Shown here: positions 22,177-34,574 of the stretch, in pieces
Layout of the letters: each line of letters opens with the position of its first letter
Position numbering within the stretch: the first letter of the stretch is position 1
NCBI RefSeq assembly: GCF_910592395.1
Contig: NC_088308.1
Coordinates: 11,235,001-11,299,000 of the forward strand
Source: Lineus longissimus
Taxonomy: Eukaryota; Nemertea; Pilidiophora; Heteronemertea; Lineidae
DNA: 64,000 nt
Direction: 5' to 3'
Notes under the pieces: model-generated
What the model saw: the letters and a program-made list of their open reading frames with translations, nothing else
The model's database searches: none
What the model was told of the DNA's origin: nothing
Program-made: the position numbers and the translations under genes

Positions 22177-25100
22177 CTGAAGAGGAGAACAAAATTACAT
22201 GGAATTCATTTGCAAAGTTTTCTTGGACCTTTCTTGGGTAGCTACTGAAGTGACCCCAAGGTGAGGTCAATACCAAATTTGTCAGAGATGGTGGCTTGAA
22301 ATGCAAATGAAATGGTACAGGGACCATGTGCTCAACACGGGTTATGTAATGCATGTCATTTGCAGTGGATATAGGGAGAACAGTTTCCATTTAATAATAT
22401 CATTCTTCTCAGCTCAATGGCACAAAAGAAAATTACCGGCACCATCTAAGTATAGCATTTTGGTTATAAAGTTGACTGAATTTCAGGGTTATTGAAGAGT
22501 GTACATGGAAATTGGTTGACATCTGTTCAAAAGTTTAGGAGTAAATAGGACTTCGTTGGATTTTCAAAATGGCAGCCTGGCTGCCATATTTGTCATGGGA
22601 TTTGACTGAAAATTAGGGATATTGATAAGAGTACATAGATACATAATCACATGAAGTTTAGTTGCAATCCGATCATTAGTTTCGGGGTAATAGGACTTTA
22701 TTTAATTTTCAAGATGGATTCGACTCAAAATCAAGAATGTTGTTGAGAGTACATTGATGTACAATCACATGAAATTTGGTTGCAATCCGACTTTGTTTAA
22801 TTTTCAAGATGGCCACCTGGCTGCCATATTTGAAGTCGGAGCGGGACAAACATTTGGGGTAGAATTGATGGTCCCCAGATATATGTCCCCACAAGTTTAG
22901 AACCTAGCTCAAATAGAAACGAAACGTGCCACTTATCAGAGATTTAGTGAACTTTGACCTCTGTGACCTTGAAAAGTAGGTCAAATCAAAAACCCGGGTG
23001 ATATTTCATTTAACCTTATTAGATACACCCACCATAAAAATTTCGTCACTCTACGTACAACCATTAGCTTCAAAAAACAATTTCCAAGATGGCCGCCTGG
23101 TAGGCCAGAAAGTAGGTCATATTGCGAAAAAGAAAAACACCAAGTTTTAACCATCTAGCTCTAGCGGTTACGAAACGTGCTCCGCTCATGGACGACGGAC
23201 GCCACAGTACCGCGTAAGCTCCCCAGAGGTGAGCTAAAAATGACGACTGAAATAAGCAATGATCATATAACTTAATGGTTCAAATTGTCACATATGATGT
23301 TGGAGATTGTGATGTAGTATGTTTTTATAATATGTTGCGCAGTCTGGTGCTGCGAGCTTGTGTTTTTGTCAATAATTAATTCGGCCATATTTTATAAAGA
23401 AGTTTGTTGTCTCATTTTATTCATGTCACAAAATCGAAATTATGGATGCACTGAAGATAATGGTCCAAAACATATGATACATTTATACTTACAGGACCAA
23501 CAACATGTCCAACATGTCCATCTTTAGGATCTGGCAGGGTGACATGGATCTCATGAACTGACTTAACGTTGTTTCGATCAAGTCGGAGATGACCATACAA
23601 TTCTTTGCTTCTCTGTTTTCGTTTCCACTCACTAATACCATCAGTCTGTGGAGAGTACAATAATACAAATCACTTGCGAAAACATCAAAACTGTGCGATG
23701 TGTGATGCTGAACACATTGATTCATCACATGGACATTTACAGCATAAGCCTATATTGACTATGAACAAGATAAAAACACTTAGTTATGAAAACTGCAGTA
23801 AGCAATGAATGCTCCTCCTGCAAGTAAGTGATGCCGTAAATTTCGAATAAATGGCCAAGCAGTTGATATTTAGGTTTTGCAGCACCTCATACCTCATAAT
23901 CTGGGAAGAGCAGCACATGTTTCATCTTTATCTTCGCTGGGCAGTCAAGTTTTTTTGTGCCCTGTTTGAGAATTCGTCTTACTTTTTCCTTGCTGTATTG
24001 ATGTTCTTCATTCTGAAAAGTAAAACATTTTATACATTAGTAAATCTACACTAATGAATCATTCCTTTGCAACTGGATCAGGAATTTAAAGGGATTGACA
24101 AAAGGATCAGGAAGAGCACTCACCTCATTTTTTTTCCCAGCCTCTTGACGTTTTGCTTTTATTTTCTTGAAGTGGTCTGGGCCGTGATGGCACTCGAGCT
24201 CACAAGATCCACAATGAACAAATGGAACATTAGAAAAAGACCCATCATCAAGTTTCCAAACGATACGACCTGGCTTTTGACTACGGGAATGCAAAATATC
24301 TGAAAACAAACATAAGAGTTTGTAGGATTAACAACATCAAAGGAGTGATTTAATGACCATTTCTCTTCTTTTACCCAGTAAACAAAGCAGAGTTTAAAAC
24401 CCTCCTCCTCATACGCTCATATTAAAACTTGAGGGCGAGCAAAGCGGCAAGTCAGGAGAGGAGCAGGCCCAAAGAAATGCTATGCAATGCATATGGAAGG
24501 ACTGCATAGGCTATAGCCAGGGTGGAGGTAGGCCTGCCTAGGCATTACAACAAAACATGGACATTTTCATATAGCCGACAGGCAGAAAATGCATGCTTAT
24601 CTCGGTGTGCAGACCGGGGATTTTCTCAAGAGGCAATATAATTTAGGTAATTATCTCAGCAGTTGTTTGTGGTTTTATTTGATGAAAACTGAGGGAACCA
24701 TTTCAGCAATATTGATGAATATAATTATAAAGATATTGGGAGCAGCCTTAAGCTTTCAGCTCTCTTTGCCCAGCCGTTTCATTTTGCACTTTTGTGGAGG
24801 AGGCCTACATGTCTAAATGAGGTAATGAATTATACATGGACTGGTCTGACATTGATTCTAAAATCCCACAATATCTAGTGTTGATGCGAATAACTCAGTT
24901 TGAGAGAGAATGAAGTATTTCTATTGGAAATCTTAAGAGGCTTTTTGATATTTTCCTAGTTTTACAGTGTACATTGTGACTGTGTATGAGCATTCGTCTA
25001 CAGTAAACTATAGGGCAAAAATCGAGAGCATGAATTTGTTTTTGTATGGTGATAAGTACTATCACACTGTGCATTGCATTGTTGGGATTCCCCTTCCCCA

Positions 25101-28100
25101 GTTTCAACCTTGTGGTGGGATTTTTACCTTGGTGAGTTTTAGTCCATGTTTTACCCCTTTTATTTCTCCACAGCCATCATCAGCCTCACTAGCTGCTAAC
25201 AGGCTTATGCCCACTACCATCAGTCCTCTTCAAATCAAGAGGTTGGCGTAAAGTTCTATAGAAACCAATTCTTTGCTGGAAATTATCTACAGGTTTCCTT
25301 TTGGCCTAATAAAACATTTCAAACACATGTTAAAGTGGTACACCGTTTGTAATTACTTGTGGTCCAGTTAGATAGAATACACAAATACACAATGCCGCAG
25401 GGCAGTTAATAATGAATACGAATTTGATGAAACTTGGTATTTATAGTATTTGTATGAGTCTTCACAATGGCAATGGTGAAATTCATATTTAGTATGTATT
25501 AAGTATGTATATTACGCAATTAACATATTTCGAATGCCAAAATTTACAAATTCAAATTTTTCAACGAACGGCGTAGGCCTTTAAAGCAATGGATGCTGTG
25601 CCGGATTGATGTGCAATATGTTTCTTGTTAGGGTTGGATTCCGTTATCACCATGCACTTGTGATTCTGTATAGACTACAACGCTCAGCTCTGGAATTTCC
25701 AATAGTCAAGCTGCAGTTACCAATGTTTATAAAACATTATACACAATACTGACTAGCCTCCTGGTAAGGGGATCTCTCCAAGTCCAAACTTAACTGTGAG
25801 ACCATTGTACGTACTGCATCTTGACAGATAATGTCGGAGATAGCAAATAAACAACACTACAGGCCGACTCTCAAAAACATCGGATTATGATTAATGAAAG
25901 ATTATGAGGGAGTGTTAGAAATTAGAAGACAAATACTGTGGTATCATTTCCAGTTGCCAGGTCATACCCGTCCTTGAAAATCCAGAGTGGCAGAGTGAAT
26001 CTACTTAGTTACACCTGCAAATGGCTATCTGAGATGATCCACAGGCATTCCGAATGAACGTCAATCAACAATAACATGGCGATTTTTTATAATAGCATTC
26101 CGCGAAGTTACTATTTATAGCTCACAAGGCCATTTGCATAAGATATTGATGACGTTTTAGTCACGTGACAGTCGGACATCGACACTTATTTCTACACATT
26201 TGAGCTTCTTTCAAAGTCAATTATCTTTGACCCTGCATTGTTTTAGCATGAATGATACCATAGAGTCAGAGAGTGAAATATTCAGAACAATTATGTAGTA
26301 TTTCCAACACTCGGACATGTGCCAGACTGAATCTAACTGCCCTAGTTAGAAAGCCTGAATCCATTACGAAACCACATGTTTGTCCGACATTGCCTGTAAT
26401 TCAGCGATGGGGAAATAGAGGGCAGCAGCTGCAGTGATGTCATCTTCGCGGAATGCTATTATAAATGAATACACCGAGCAGAGACGATAGAAAAACCAAC
26501 TTTTATTTCAAGCATGGCCTACAGAGGTTCTTAAACATGACGTCACAACGTGACGTTTTGACGGGCACCTGCCAATGCATTTCCTTTACGTCATCACCAT
26601 GTGTGACAGCCAATATGGCAGTGCAAAACAATTGGCAACGTCATCATGTGACGTCAGTGAAAAACCTCTATAGCCTAGCATAGGGCAGGCCAACAAAGTA
26701 CCTACATGCATCTCATGAGCACAGTGTACTAATAGGCTTTTCTGTACAGACTAATGCATGAATCTATGGATATATCATGTACAGGTTATCCTTGCCTATA
26801 ACGTCATTGGGTGACATTGCAATCAGGCCCGATAGGGTAATGAACATGGTTATGAAACCCAACGATATTGGTCAAAAGTTCTTTCGCCAGGCCAGCCTGC
26901 CACAGTCTGTGGGCAGGGAAAATCATTCATTTAGAACTCACCAATGTTTTGAAGACCAACACTCAGGGGGGGGGATGCACAACCGACTCTTGGCGTCAAC
27001 CATGACATTTGGCCTGTAGGCCTATAGATTGTTGCACTTGATTTGGAACAACTTTTACGAAGACGTCGCATCACGTCACATTACAGTAATGTAAAACCAC
27101 CAGAGCTGCACTGCATCCTGACGTGACGACGGCCAACAGTATGTAAACGTTGTTCCCAATCAAGTGCACGAATCTATAGTGAGAGGCCACACCCACTGTG
27201 GTGATACCCCTTTGTGGGCCTGATTAAATGTAGGGTATATCTTCAGTTGTACAAGAAGGTATAGAAGACGTTATAGGGAAGGATAACTTGTATACCATAC
27301 AGTAGTAACAGAGCATCCATATTTGGAAGTGCAAAGTGTGGACCACGTGCGTTTATTTACATCACGTGACCTGCTAACGCGGATTGGATAATGGATCATT
27401 GACGTCAATGCATTACAATGCAGTAGGCTACACTACAACAGTGACTGCCTTTTGAAAAAGCCAGGTGCATGGTTTTCAGTGCACCATAAAATCCTAGGTG
27501 CACTGTTTTTTTTACCACCAACCAACTTTTCTTCTGGTATCCATCGACAACGTTAGTCTGGTGGACACGAGGTTGGCCTTAAACTTGCTTGAAATCGAAA
27601 ATTTGGACAACACACGTGTACTACAGCGCAAACGGCAGCATTCTGACATATAGAAACATGTGGTCTGATTCTATTTTTACTTGTCACTAAGTGATCACGC
27701 GTCCAACCTCGTATGCAGGGTAATGTGGCTTTCTCATTGGTCGAACGTTAATTTTGTAACAGCCTTATAAGGCACTTGAGCGCAACGCAGTATTTCTATG
27801 AAGGAGAAAAGCTTGATGGGTTATATCCGGTACGCGCGAGACTACCGCAAAGATATTTCCAGAACTGCGAGATTTACGTCGGAGTACCGGTATAGTATGT
27901 CTTCTCTTGAGTATATAATTTCGGCGGGAATATTGCATCTCGGCTCGTGCACCTACAGCAGTCGCGTCCGGTTTCTATAATTTCTGTCTATCATGGCCTA
28001 GTCTTTAGCACAAAAATAGTTCGATAATTGAAATGTCTGACTTACTGACCCCTGTGTAATTAGCATCACTTTCCACTGCGTCGCAATCATTTTTTAGGCG

Positions 28101-31100
28101 CGCGATTTTTTAATGCATTTTAAAGGGCAGGCGCGCGATGTTTCATTCACCTAAAAAAAATTCAGGCGCGCGATGGTGCGCGGGCGCGATCGCGCGCCTC
28201 AAAAGGCAGTCACTGCTACAATACAGGACTATCGTTCGGTTCGTACACTTGGCCTATAGAATAGATTCATGCACCTGATTGGGAACAACGTTTACATAGC
28301 CTTGTGTTGGCCATGGCCGTTGGTCACGATGCAGCTCTGTCGGTTTTACATTACTGTAACGTGACATGTACGTAAAAATTGTTCCCAATCAAGTGCATGA
28401 ACTTATAGCATGTATTATAGTAATAGTCTAGGATACTATTTTGTATGTAGGCCCACAGGTCACTGCATGTCTACAGATACTTTATAATATGTGACCCGTC
28501 ACAGCAAAACCAGGCACATGTTGCACAGAACTGCAGAAGATGAGCCTAAATGACACCAGGAGATAATGGAAGAAATTGATGTGCTCATATTTCACAAAAG
28601 GCAGACAATAGAGAAATGGTTTTGCTGTGACGGGTCACATATAAACTATGTTCGGATACAACATGGAACTTTTTGGAAGACCCTTCAAATTTCATCCAAT
28701 TTTACAAAAACTAAAACATTCCACATAATATAGTGACATATATCCCTGGGACTTTTCGGGTAGCTAAGACAATTCATAATGATTAGCAAACCCTTTATAC
28801 AAATGCCTTTCAAAGAATTCATGGTCAGTCTGGGCCATCACAGAAAACCGCGAGGATAATGCTAAACCACACAACCACATACATTTTGTGTAAGGATTGT
28901 GTACAAAGTTCTTTTTTTAAAAGCTCATTTAAATGATTGGATAATATAAGAAATGTGATAATACTTAAAATTTTATTCATACCCTTTTTTTAAAGAAGTT
29001 AGGGCCTCCTAGTCGAATGAATCATCGACATATATTGGCCGAGACAATCGGATTTATGCCATATATACGTCGATGCACAGATATCAGAAAAACTGCGTAG
29101 ATGAAAGCACTTGGAAATGTATATTTGCATATCAAAGAACCCGGAAAGAACGCTACGACTATGTGCAAATTTTATAAAAAGTGAACATGTATCTACAGAA
29201 TCTACCACAGCTGTACTGTGTTTATATGCACCAAATTCGAAATCAACTAAGAAATAAAGTCATTCTGAACATTATTTATTGACGAGAAAATCGCAAAGCT
29301 GGCATCTTCCACCAACAATACTATTGTCAAGTGCAGTAATCAATCTCCTCACCAGAGAATCGTTCTTTACCCAAGTCTTTCAGTGTCACCCGATAAAGAT
29401 TAGATAAAAACACAAATAACATCAAATTTCTCAATATAATAATATAGGTTATTTCATTGGTGATTAATAATTATTTTGTAATTTCACACAGATAAGAAAA
29501 TAAATCTTGATGCTCTTTTTTGGTCCCGGCAATTTGACGAGGTTAAAAAGTGCGCCATTTTGCACAAAGTGGCGCCGTTGTTGTCAGCGGTTTACACATG
29601 TAACATGCAATGACATGTTTTCGCGAGGAGATGTAATCTCTAAACCTATTTTTAGACTGTCTGAATCAAGCCATCATTGAAATCGAGTTAGTTTCGAAAC
29701 GGCCTCCAAATACACTTGAGATTTTAATAACCAATTTCCGTCTATCGATTTGGCTTAAAAATATATTTTTCATCAACCGCTAAGTACTTGTTAACATGGT
29801 AGTGGTAGTGTTTTAAAAGCAATTCATGTTACGGTTTAAGCGCATGCACTGTGTTTATTACGTACTCGATACGAATACGTTTTTTCTGAGTAATGGCCGC
29901 TGATGAGAGAGTTAAGACGGTAAAAGAAAGCTTCTTTGAAGTATTTTTTCCTTTTATCGTTTGAAGTTTTAAGACTAGGGCCTACCCTTTTTTAAAGTGG
30001 AATTTTTATTCTCCATGCATGCATGTGCATATGCACAAGGACCCACTAGGCCTATGCATAATGTTCCTCACAGTCAGTCACAGTTTACCGCGATGGGCAA
30101 GACTGTGAGTCTGTGTGCATATGTACAAGGACCCAATATGCATAATGATAATGTATGGTGCTGCTCCCCAATTTCGAGTCATCCCCAATTTCGCGAAAAC
30201 CTGTTTTTTCCCGTTTTCTCGCGCGTCACTTCGTTTCCAGAGAAGAAATTTTCTGATTTTTGATTTTCATTTCGTTCCGCAAAGAAAGCGCCCAAAATGC
30301 GTCCTAAACAGGCAAGCAATTCTCTAATTACGTTCAAAACACTGGGTCAATACCTAGGATCATGCACACGACACAGAAACACAACAATCAGTCGCGCATG
30401 CGCAATACCCGCGAAAATGGGGGAGCCGCTTCGGATTTGTTTTGGTCTGCAGCGATCTTTCAGTGAGCGATTTCAAGATTAATTCACGCTTAAAACATCC
30501 ACGCAGCACCCCCGATATTTCGTTATTGATCTCAAATTTCGTAATAAATAAGCTTTTGCGTTATGGAATCGCTGGAAGCTAGTAAATCTGCACTTAGTGA
30601 TAAGACCCGCGAAAACTGGCTCCTACATGATACCTCACAGTCACTCACAGTTATCGTCAGTTTATCGCGATGGCCAAGACTGATTGATGATTAAGGAATT
30701 AATACCGAGCTGGCGGTCATTGGTTGTATAATCAAGACCGGTCGGGTAGACCGAAAATGCAGTCCAAAACCAGAGGCGCTTCGCCGAGGGTTTTGGACGT
30801 AATTTGAGGTCTACCCGAGCGGTCTTGATTATACAACCAATGGCCGACAGCGAGGTATTAATTTCTATTCTAAAAGGTTTCAAAATTAAACAAATTAAAT
30901 ACGATTTGAAAGGTATATATGTGCCGTTTTCGTCAAAGAATGATCCAGCCTGGTGTCCGGAACTCCGCCATATTGTTGCTTGTGAAGATGACGTCACGCA
31001 TTTTATACCTACCCAGGCGGTCATTGGTTACGATACCAAGACCGCTCCGATCAAAACGAGGCGTAATGTATTTTGTATAATATGAGAAAGGCTCAGGCCT

Positions 31101-32898
31101 TGATAGGGAGCTCTTCGTTAATAGGGCTGGTGAGCGAGAAGACTCGGGGGGGGGGGGGGGGGTATATAGTTAGGATGATGCCATCATGACAGTTGACCGA
31201 AGAAGCAGTTGGCTAGCACACAATGTCAATGATTGATGGCGAGTAGTTGGTGGGTGGGAGAGGGGGGATATAGTTAGGATGATGCCATCATGGCAGTTGA
31301 CCCAATAGACGCTGTCGCAGTATAGAAAATAAGTGGGGAGAATGTGGGAAACTAAACACAACAGGAGAAGGATAGGTATTTTTGCCCGGAGATAAGCATA
31401 ATGATCCCAAGACCCAAGTGTAATTAAGATTTATATTCTAATTCAAAAACACCTTAGCCGACCCCCCCCCCCCCCCGTCCTGAATAGTTTGAGGTCTCAC
31501 TAGCCAGTGGTGATCAGGTGTTAATCTTGAAGTTATAAGGCATAGAGGTGAAATTTTTCAAATTTGCGTTATATATACAGGGTGTCTCATGCATTGTGCT
31601 ACATCAGTCTATGCATGACTGTAAGTCTAGACGACGTTGAAACTTGGTCAGATGTATTCTTCAAGAGACAAGCTATTCAGAAATGTATAGGTTTGTGTGA
31701 GAGTAAGGTACTGTCAAGTCTACAGCCGCTGGAACAGGGGTATGCATGAAATGACGTCGCGTCATTTTTGGAGGCAAGTAGGCCTGGCCTCCGCACCGGC
31801 TTGTGAGACCTGAGGTCAGCGCGTGCGTTTGAGTTAGTGCGCATGCGCTTTCTGAAAATAGAAATGGCTTGTGTTGTGGACGAGTGGTTTCAGGTTTCAA
31901 GGTAGGATTTTGTCATGGAAACGGAGAAATAGACATTGAGACCAATGTACTTTCAAGATTATTGCATTATTAATGGAACCAGACCGTCGACATATTGTCA
32001 CACCCCATGATATTGACGAAATCGTCGTCGAAACGGGCAGCCCCGGACCGATCATGTTGGTGCGCTTGAAACTACGGAAAAGTTAGCAGACGGAAAATCT
32101 TTTGCGGAATTTTGCCAGTTCAAAGCACGATTTCTTCGCGGAAAGAGAAAAATAATCTCTGGCAGCGATGCAGCTTGTTGTTTAATGCATTTCGATTCGC
32201 CCCAGGGTATCGTTACACTTTGATTCGGCCCTGTTTTGACGAAATCTTCAACCGAACAGCAACTTCTGTGCGTAAACATCGTAGCGTCCCGCTGAATTGT
32301 TTGGAAAAAGAAAATCTCTCCCCAGGTAAATTGCTGTGCATTAGCGTATACGATTCGCGTGCAAGAATGTCACCTGGGTGTGGAGGTTTTCTGGTTCCGG
32401 GTCAAGTTTTTTTCGTTGATGGTATACACACACTCTCTAACCATAAAGCTCGCTAGAGCTCCCTATTAGAAACAGTGATATACTGTGACTAAGGCCTTTT
32501 AGAATATCCATTAAATATCTGGCAAAGTTTTCTTCAAAAGTTTTGTCAAATGTTGACTTTGCAGCAAGTTTTACCAACTGTCCTGGAAAAGCACTCGTTC
32601 CTGTACATTGTCATGTGTATTGTACTACAATGCATGCAGACTTTCTACATGCAGTCGGAGGGTGTGTGTGGCTGTGTCCTACTGTAGTGGTACTGTACAG
32701 GTGAGAGTCCTTACCCGCTTTGCTCTTTCCAAAGGATGATCCCTGCTGCCAGTATCTAATGAAAGTCGATCGTGTAGCTATTTCATAAGATCTGATTATC
32801 TCATTTACTTCTTTGATGGGATCGCCTTCACCGCTGACACGCACAACACCACTCAACTCACTTGCAAACTCAGCAAAATACTTCACCCACACCGCCAT
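21829..32898 (-). CDS. Five-exon gene, CARF/ALS2CR8-like protein of 326 aa (predicted)
   Basis: Exons on the minus strand: 32898-32715, 24299-24124, 24012-23893, 23645-23493, 22176-21829 (stop TGA). Every junction has a GT donor and AG acceptor (donors gtaagg, gtgagt, gtatga, gtaagt). Phases agree at all four introns (1,0,0,0), and the joined length is 981 nt with no internal stop. The ATG sits in gcaATGGcgg, a good initiation context. Residues 86-101 read VPFVHCGSCELECHHG. Residues 143-160 contain DCPAKIKMKHVLLFPDYE, and residues about 196-210 are rich in LPDP and GHVGHVVG. The C-terminus is basic and proline-containing. The 'VPF...C.HG ... CPAKI...FPDY ... GH.VG' layout resembles the CARF/ALS2CR8 domain and related, often transposon-associated, invertebrate proteins, so a nuclear DNA-binding role is a guess. 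Intron 1 is 8.4 kb. A missing small exon before the last one cannot be excluded. Confidence 0.75.
22500..23235 (+). repeat. Dispersed repeat 'D' copy inside intron 4
   Basis: Contains repeated ttttcaagatggccacctgg / ctgccatatttg words, gacctctgtgaccttgaaaa, gttacgaaacgtgc, cgacggacgcc, and an end in agaggtgagctaaaa. It lies antisense in the last intron of the CARF-like gene. Confidence 0.75.
23493..23645 (-). CDS. Exon 4 of the CARF-like gene
   Basis: Exactly 51 codons, phase 0, acceptor tactctccacag, donor gtaagt. Basic segment (SEWKRKQRSKEL) followed by LPDPKDGHVGHVVGP. Confidence 0.85.
23893..24012 (-). CDS. Exon 3 of the CARF-like gene
   Basis: Exactly 40 codons, phase 0 at both ends, acceptor acttttcag, donor gtatga. 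Carries the CPAKI...LLFPDYE core. Confidence 0.85.
24124..24299 (-). CDS. Exon 2 of the CARF-like gene
   Basis: Acceptor tttgttttcag, and the first two bases complete the codon opened in exon 1. Encodes the Cys/His cluster HCGSCELECHHG and a lysine-rich end before donor gtgagt. Confidence 0.85.
24567..24670 (+). mobile_element. Diverged end of the 931-bp foldback family
   Basis: The words gcagaaaatgcatgc, tgcagacc-gggg-ttttctca and tctcagcagttg match the terminal region at 39,186-39,345 with many substitutions. No partner end was found nearby. It lies in intron 1 of the CARF-like gene. Confidence 0.55.
26088..26463. mobile_element. MITE, 376 bp, 20-bp perfect TIRs
   Basis: The left end tataatagcattccgcgaag is matched exactly in reverse complement by cttcgcggaatgctattata. 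Flanking TA dinucleotides are compatible with a TA duplication. No coding capacity. Confidence 0.85.
26519..26673. mobile_element. MITE, ~155 bp, CTAYAGAGGTT ends
   Basis: The left end ctacagaggttc...tgacgtcac pairs with gtgacgtcagtg...aacctctatag at the right. Several tgacgtca (CRE-like) words lie inside. Same size class as the two elements at 27.0 and 28.3 kb but with different ends. Confidence 0.7.
27022..27179 (+). mobile_element. MITE, 158 bp (ctatagatt...cacttgatt ends), copy 1
   Basis: The left end ctatagattgttgcacttga pairs with the right end tcaagtgcacgaatctatag. A second copy in inverted orientation lies at 28,254-28,408. Confidence 0.8.
28096..28200. repeat. Cluster of gcgcgcgat motifs
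   Basis: Short, closely spaced aggcgcgcgat words (about five in 100 bp) separated by T- or A-rich tracts, ending gcgatcgcgcgcctc. The composition is sharply unlike the surrounding AT-rich intron. Confidence 0.6.
28254..28408 (-). mobile_element. MITE, ~155 bp, copy 2 (inverted relative to copy 1)
   Basis: Matches the reverse complement of 27,022-27,179, including gattgggaacaacgtttaca and ttttacattactgtaa. The left end has a short atagaatag duplication. Confidence 0.8.
28490..28639. mobile_element. MITE, 150 bp, TA target duplication
   Basis: Ends tgtgacccgtcacagcaaaa and, in reverse complement, the same from ttttgctgtgacgggtcaca (about 24 bp of TIR). TA on both sides at 28488-28489 and 28640-28641. 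No coding potential. Confidence 0.88.
30696..30865. mobile_element. Long near-perfect palindrome (foldback element, ~170 bp)
   Basis: The arms gaattaataccgagctggcg...gtcattggttgtataatcaa and their reverse complement meet at a short loop around 30,775-30,790. The arm end recurs a third time, diverged, at 31,014-31,060 (ggcggtcattggttacgata), so the original element may extend to about 31,060. Confidence 0.85.
31146..31476. repeat. G17 and C15 runs flanking a ~103-bp direct duplication
   Basis: A run of 17 G (31146-31162) is followed by atatagttaggatgatgcca, repeated at about 31,269. A run of 15 C lies at 31462-31476. Homopolymer length may be unreliable in the assembly. Confidence 0.7.
32715..32898 (-). 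CDS. Exon 1 of the CARF-like gene
   Basis: Starts MAVWVKYFAEFASELSG and ends KSKA plus one base (phase 1) before donor gtaagg. Charged and aromatic, with no signal peptide. Confidence 0.75.
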
Positions 32899-32977
32899 TG
32901 CTTTTTGTATCGGTCACATGACAGCCACGTGACCATCCTTCTGACCATCCTTCATGCAGCGGTCAATTACAACTCTG

Positions 32978-32995
32978 CCCCCCCCCCCCCCCCCC
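32978..32995. repeat. C18 run (G18 on the coding strand) 80 bp upstream of the CARF-like ATG
   Basis: An uninterrupted run of 18 C on the plus strand. In the sense of the gene it is G18 in the presumed promoter or 5'-UTR. Confidence 0.85.
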
Positions 32996-32999
32996 TCTA

Positions 33000-34574
33000 T
33001 CAGACATTCGACATTTATTCGACACCTGGGAAAAATGGGGTCGTCCAGGAATCGACAGTTTCTCACCCAGAGCACAAGATCCTTGCTCCAGGAATTCACT
33101 GCTTCTTCTTTTTTGGAGCTTCAGAGCATCACCTGTTTTTCACTTGTCAGAACAGTGAACGTCAGGATGCCACACAATTTCACATTTTTGGGTACGAAAT
33201 CTATTATGAATAGGCCTAGACTTGTTCCCATATCTGGGTAAGGGTTGGCTGGTCCACTGTGTATGTATAAAAGCAACCGTAAACTCGTACCTCTCGCCAC
33301 GATCCTTGAAGTGCGCTGACATGAATGCTCAAATGAAATCGAGGCTGGAAAAACGTGCATGGGTGATGACTGACCGCGGTCGCCAGACATGCGACGGTCT
33401 TTCGGCATGTTCGGCGGTCCCGTACGCAGGAATTCAACAAAGATCATCTTTGTTATTTTCAGACATTCGACGAAATTCGACGCTGATTTTTACTCATTTC
33501 GTCAGGAATTCAACGCAAGGGATTTTTTGGAAACCTCAGGATGCGACGCAGATGCGGCGCGTACGTCGCATCAGTGTCGACCCCTGAAATGGGGGTTCAG
33601 AGTTGCCACTCACTCGACGAATCAAGACCGGTGTAAAAGAAATGCAAATCTCCCCGGAATCTTCTAAGTCCGGTCCTTTTGTTAAAGTGAATAGAGTCGC
33701 CGAGTTTCTTTGTTGTAGATTATGTAGCGAACCCTAACCAAACCATTAACCACATTCGTTGACAATACACAGCTATTGTATGGGTCCAGCATTCCTAGGA
33801 CGTTCATTCCTTTAACACCAGTGTTACAATAGAACAGTGTGATCGGAGACCACGTGATGACGGAGCGATGGAGGGTTTCGCAAATAATTCGGACACAAGT
33901 TTATCATACAAGTTCACAAAGTTAAAAGTATACGCGAACTAAAAATCTGGGCGCGACACCTGTTGTCTCCACCCGACAGATGAAAGGCCTTTTGGCCTAG
34001 GCCTACGCCATGTGCGAACACGAAGTAAAAGTTACTCTGCAAGTAAGATCACCAACTGGCTAAACTGTGTCTATTTTCATGAATAAATTACTCCACGAGT
34101 GACCAAAGGTATCGCAAAAGGTGTCATAACAAGGAAGACTTACTATTAATTTAAAGCTACATGGAAATTGACAAAGCAGAGAGTCAGTTCCGTGTGATTT
34201 TCTGAGAAAGACCAAGGCCTATCAGAAAATTTACAGGGAGACGTCAGCGCCATAGGCCTATTGCCTGTTTGACGAAACCTGGGGAGGTGGCATCCTAAAG
34301 GCCTCCATATACTGCATGACAAAAGTAATTTCGTGGCTTGTTTCCAAAAAAATGTTGCAATGTGTATAGGCCTACGATTGGAACTTTTGTTACGAAGTAT
34401 CCATATGTCCCGCCTTGTTGAAAGTTGTATAACGTTAACCACAATAGGTGTGTAGATGATTACGACTATAGATGATTACGACTATTGTGACCGTGTTTCA
34501 GGTGGCCGCTCCAGCTTCAAACTCTTGAGTCATCTTTTACAAAAGTCATTCAGTGTGTATTCACTCAGTGACCT
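33000..34574. other. No gene recognised
   Basis: Moderately GC-rich. It has short internal similarity between 33,001-33,065 and 33,460-33,560 (gacattcgac/gaattcgacgc words) and (ta)ggcctacg words. Open frames up to 121 codons show no family signature. Confidence 0.4.

Noticed and set aside
22022-22390. Extra coding exon of the CARF-like gene (122-codon minus frame)
   Set aside because: It has a stop directly before its ATG, no acceptor in frame, and overlaps exon 5 in a different phase from the one that joins exon 4.
27022-28408. Single large transposon bounded by the two ~155-bp elements
   Set aside because: Each ~155-bp unit has its own complete inverted ends and the interval has no transposase, so two independent MITE insertions are simpler.
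30662-31085. Open frames of 93 and 120 codons on opposite strands
   Set aside because: They overlap the foldback palindrome, whose symmetry opens frames on both strands. No family signature.
32112-32456. 114-codon plus-strand ORF
   Set aside because: Composition and lack of motifs suggest chance. An alternative frame looks more protein-like, but both are interrupted and match nothing I know.
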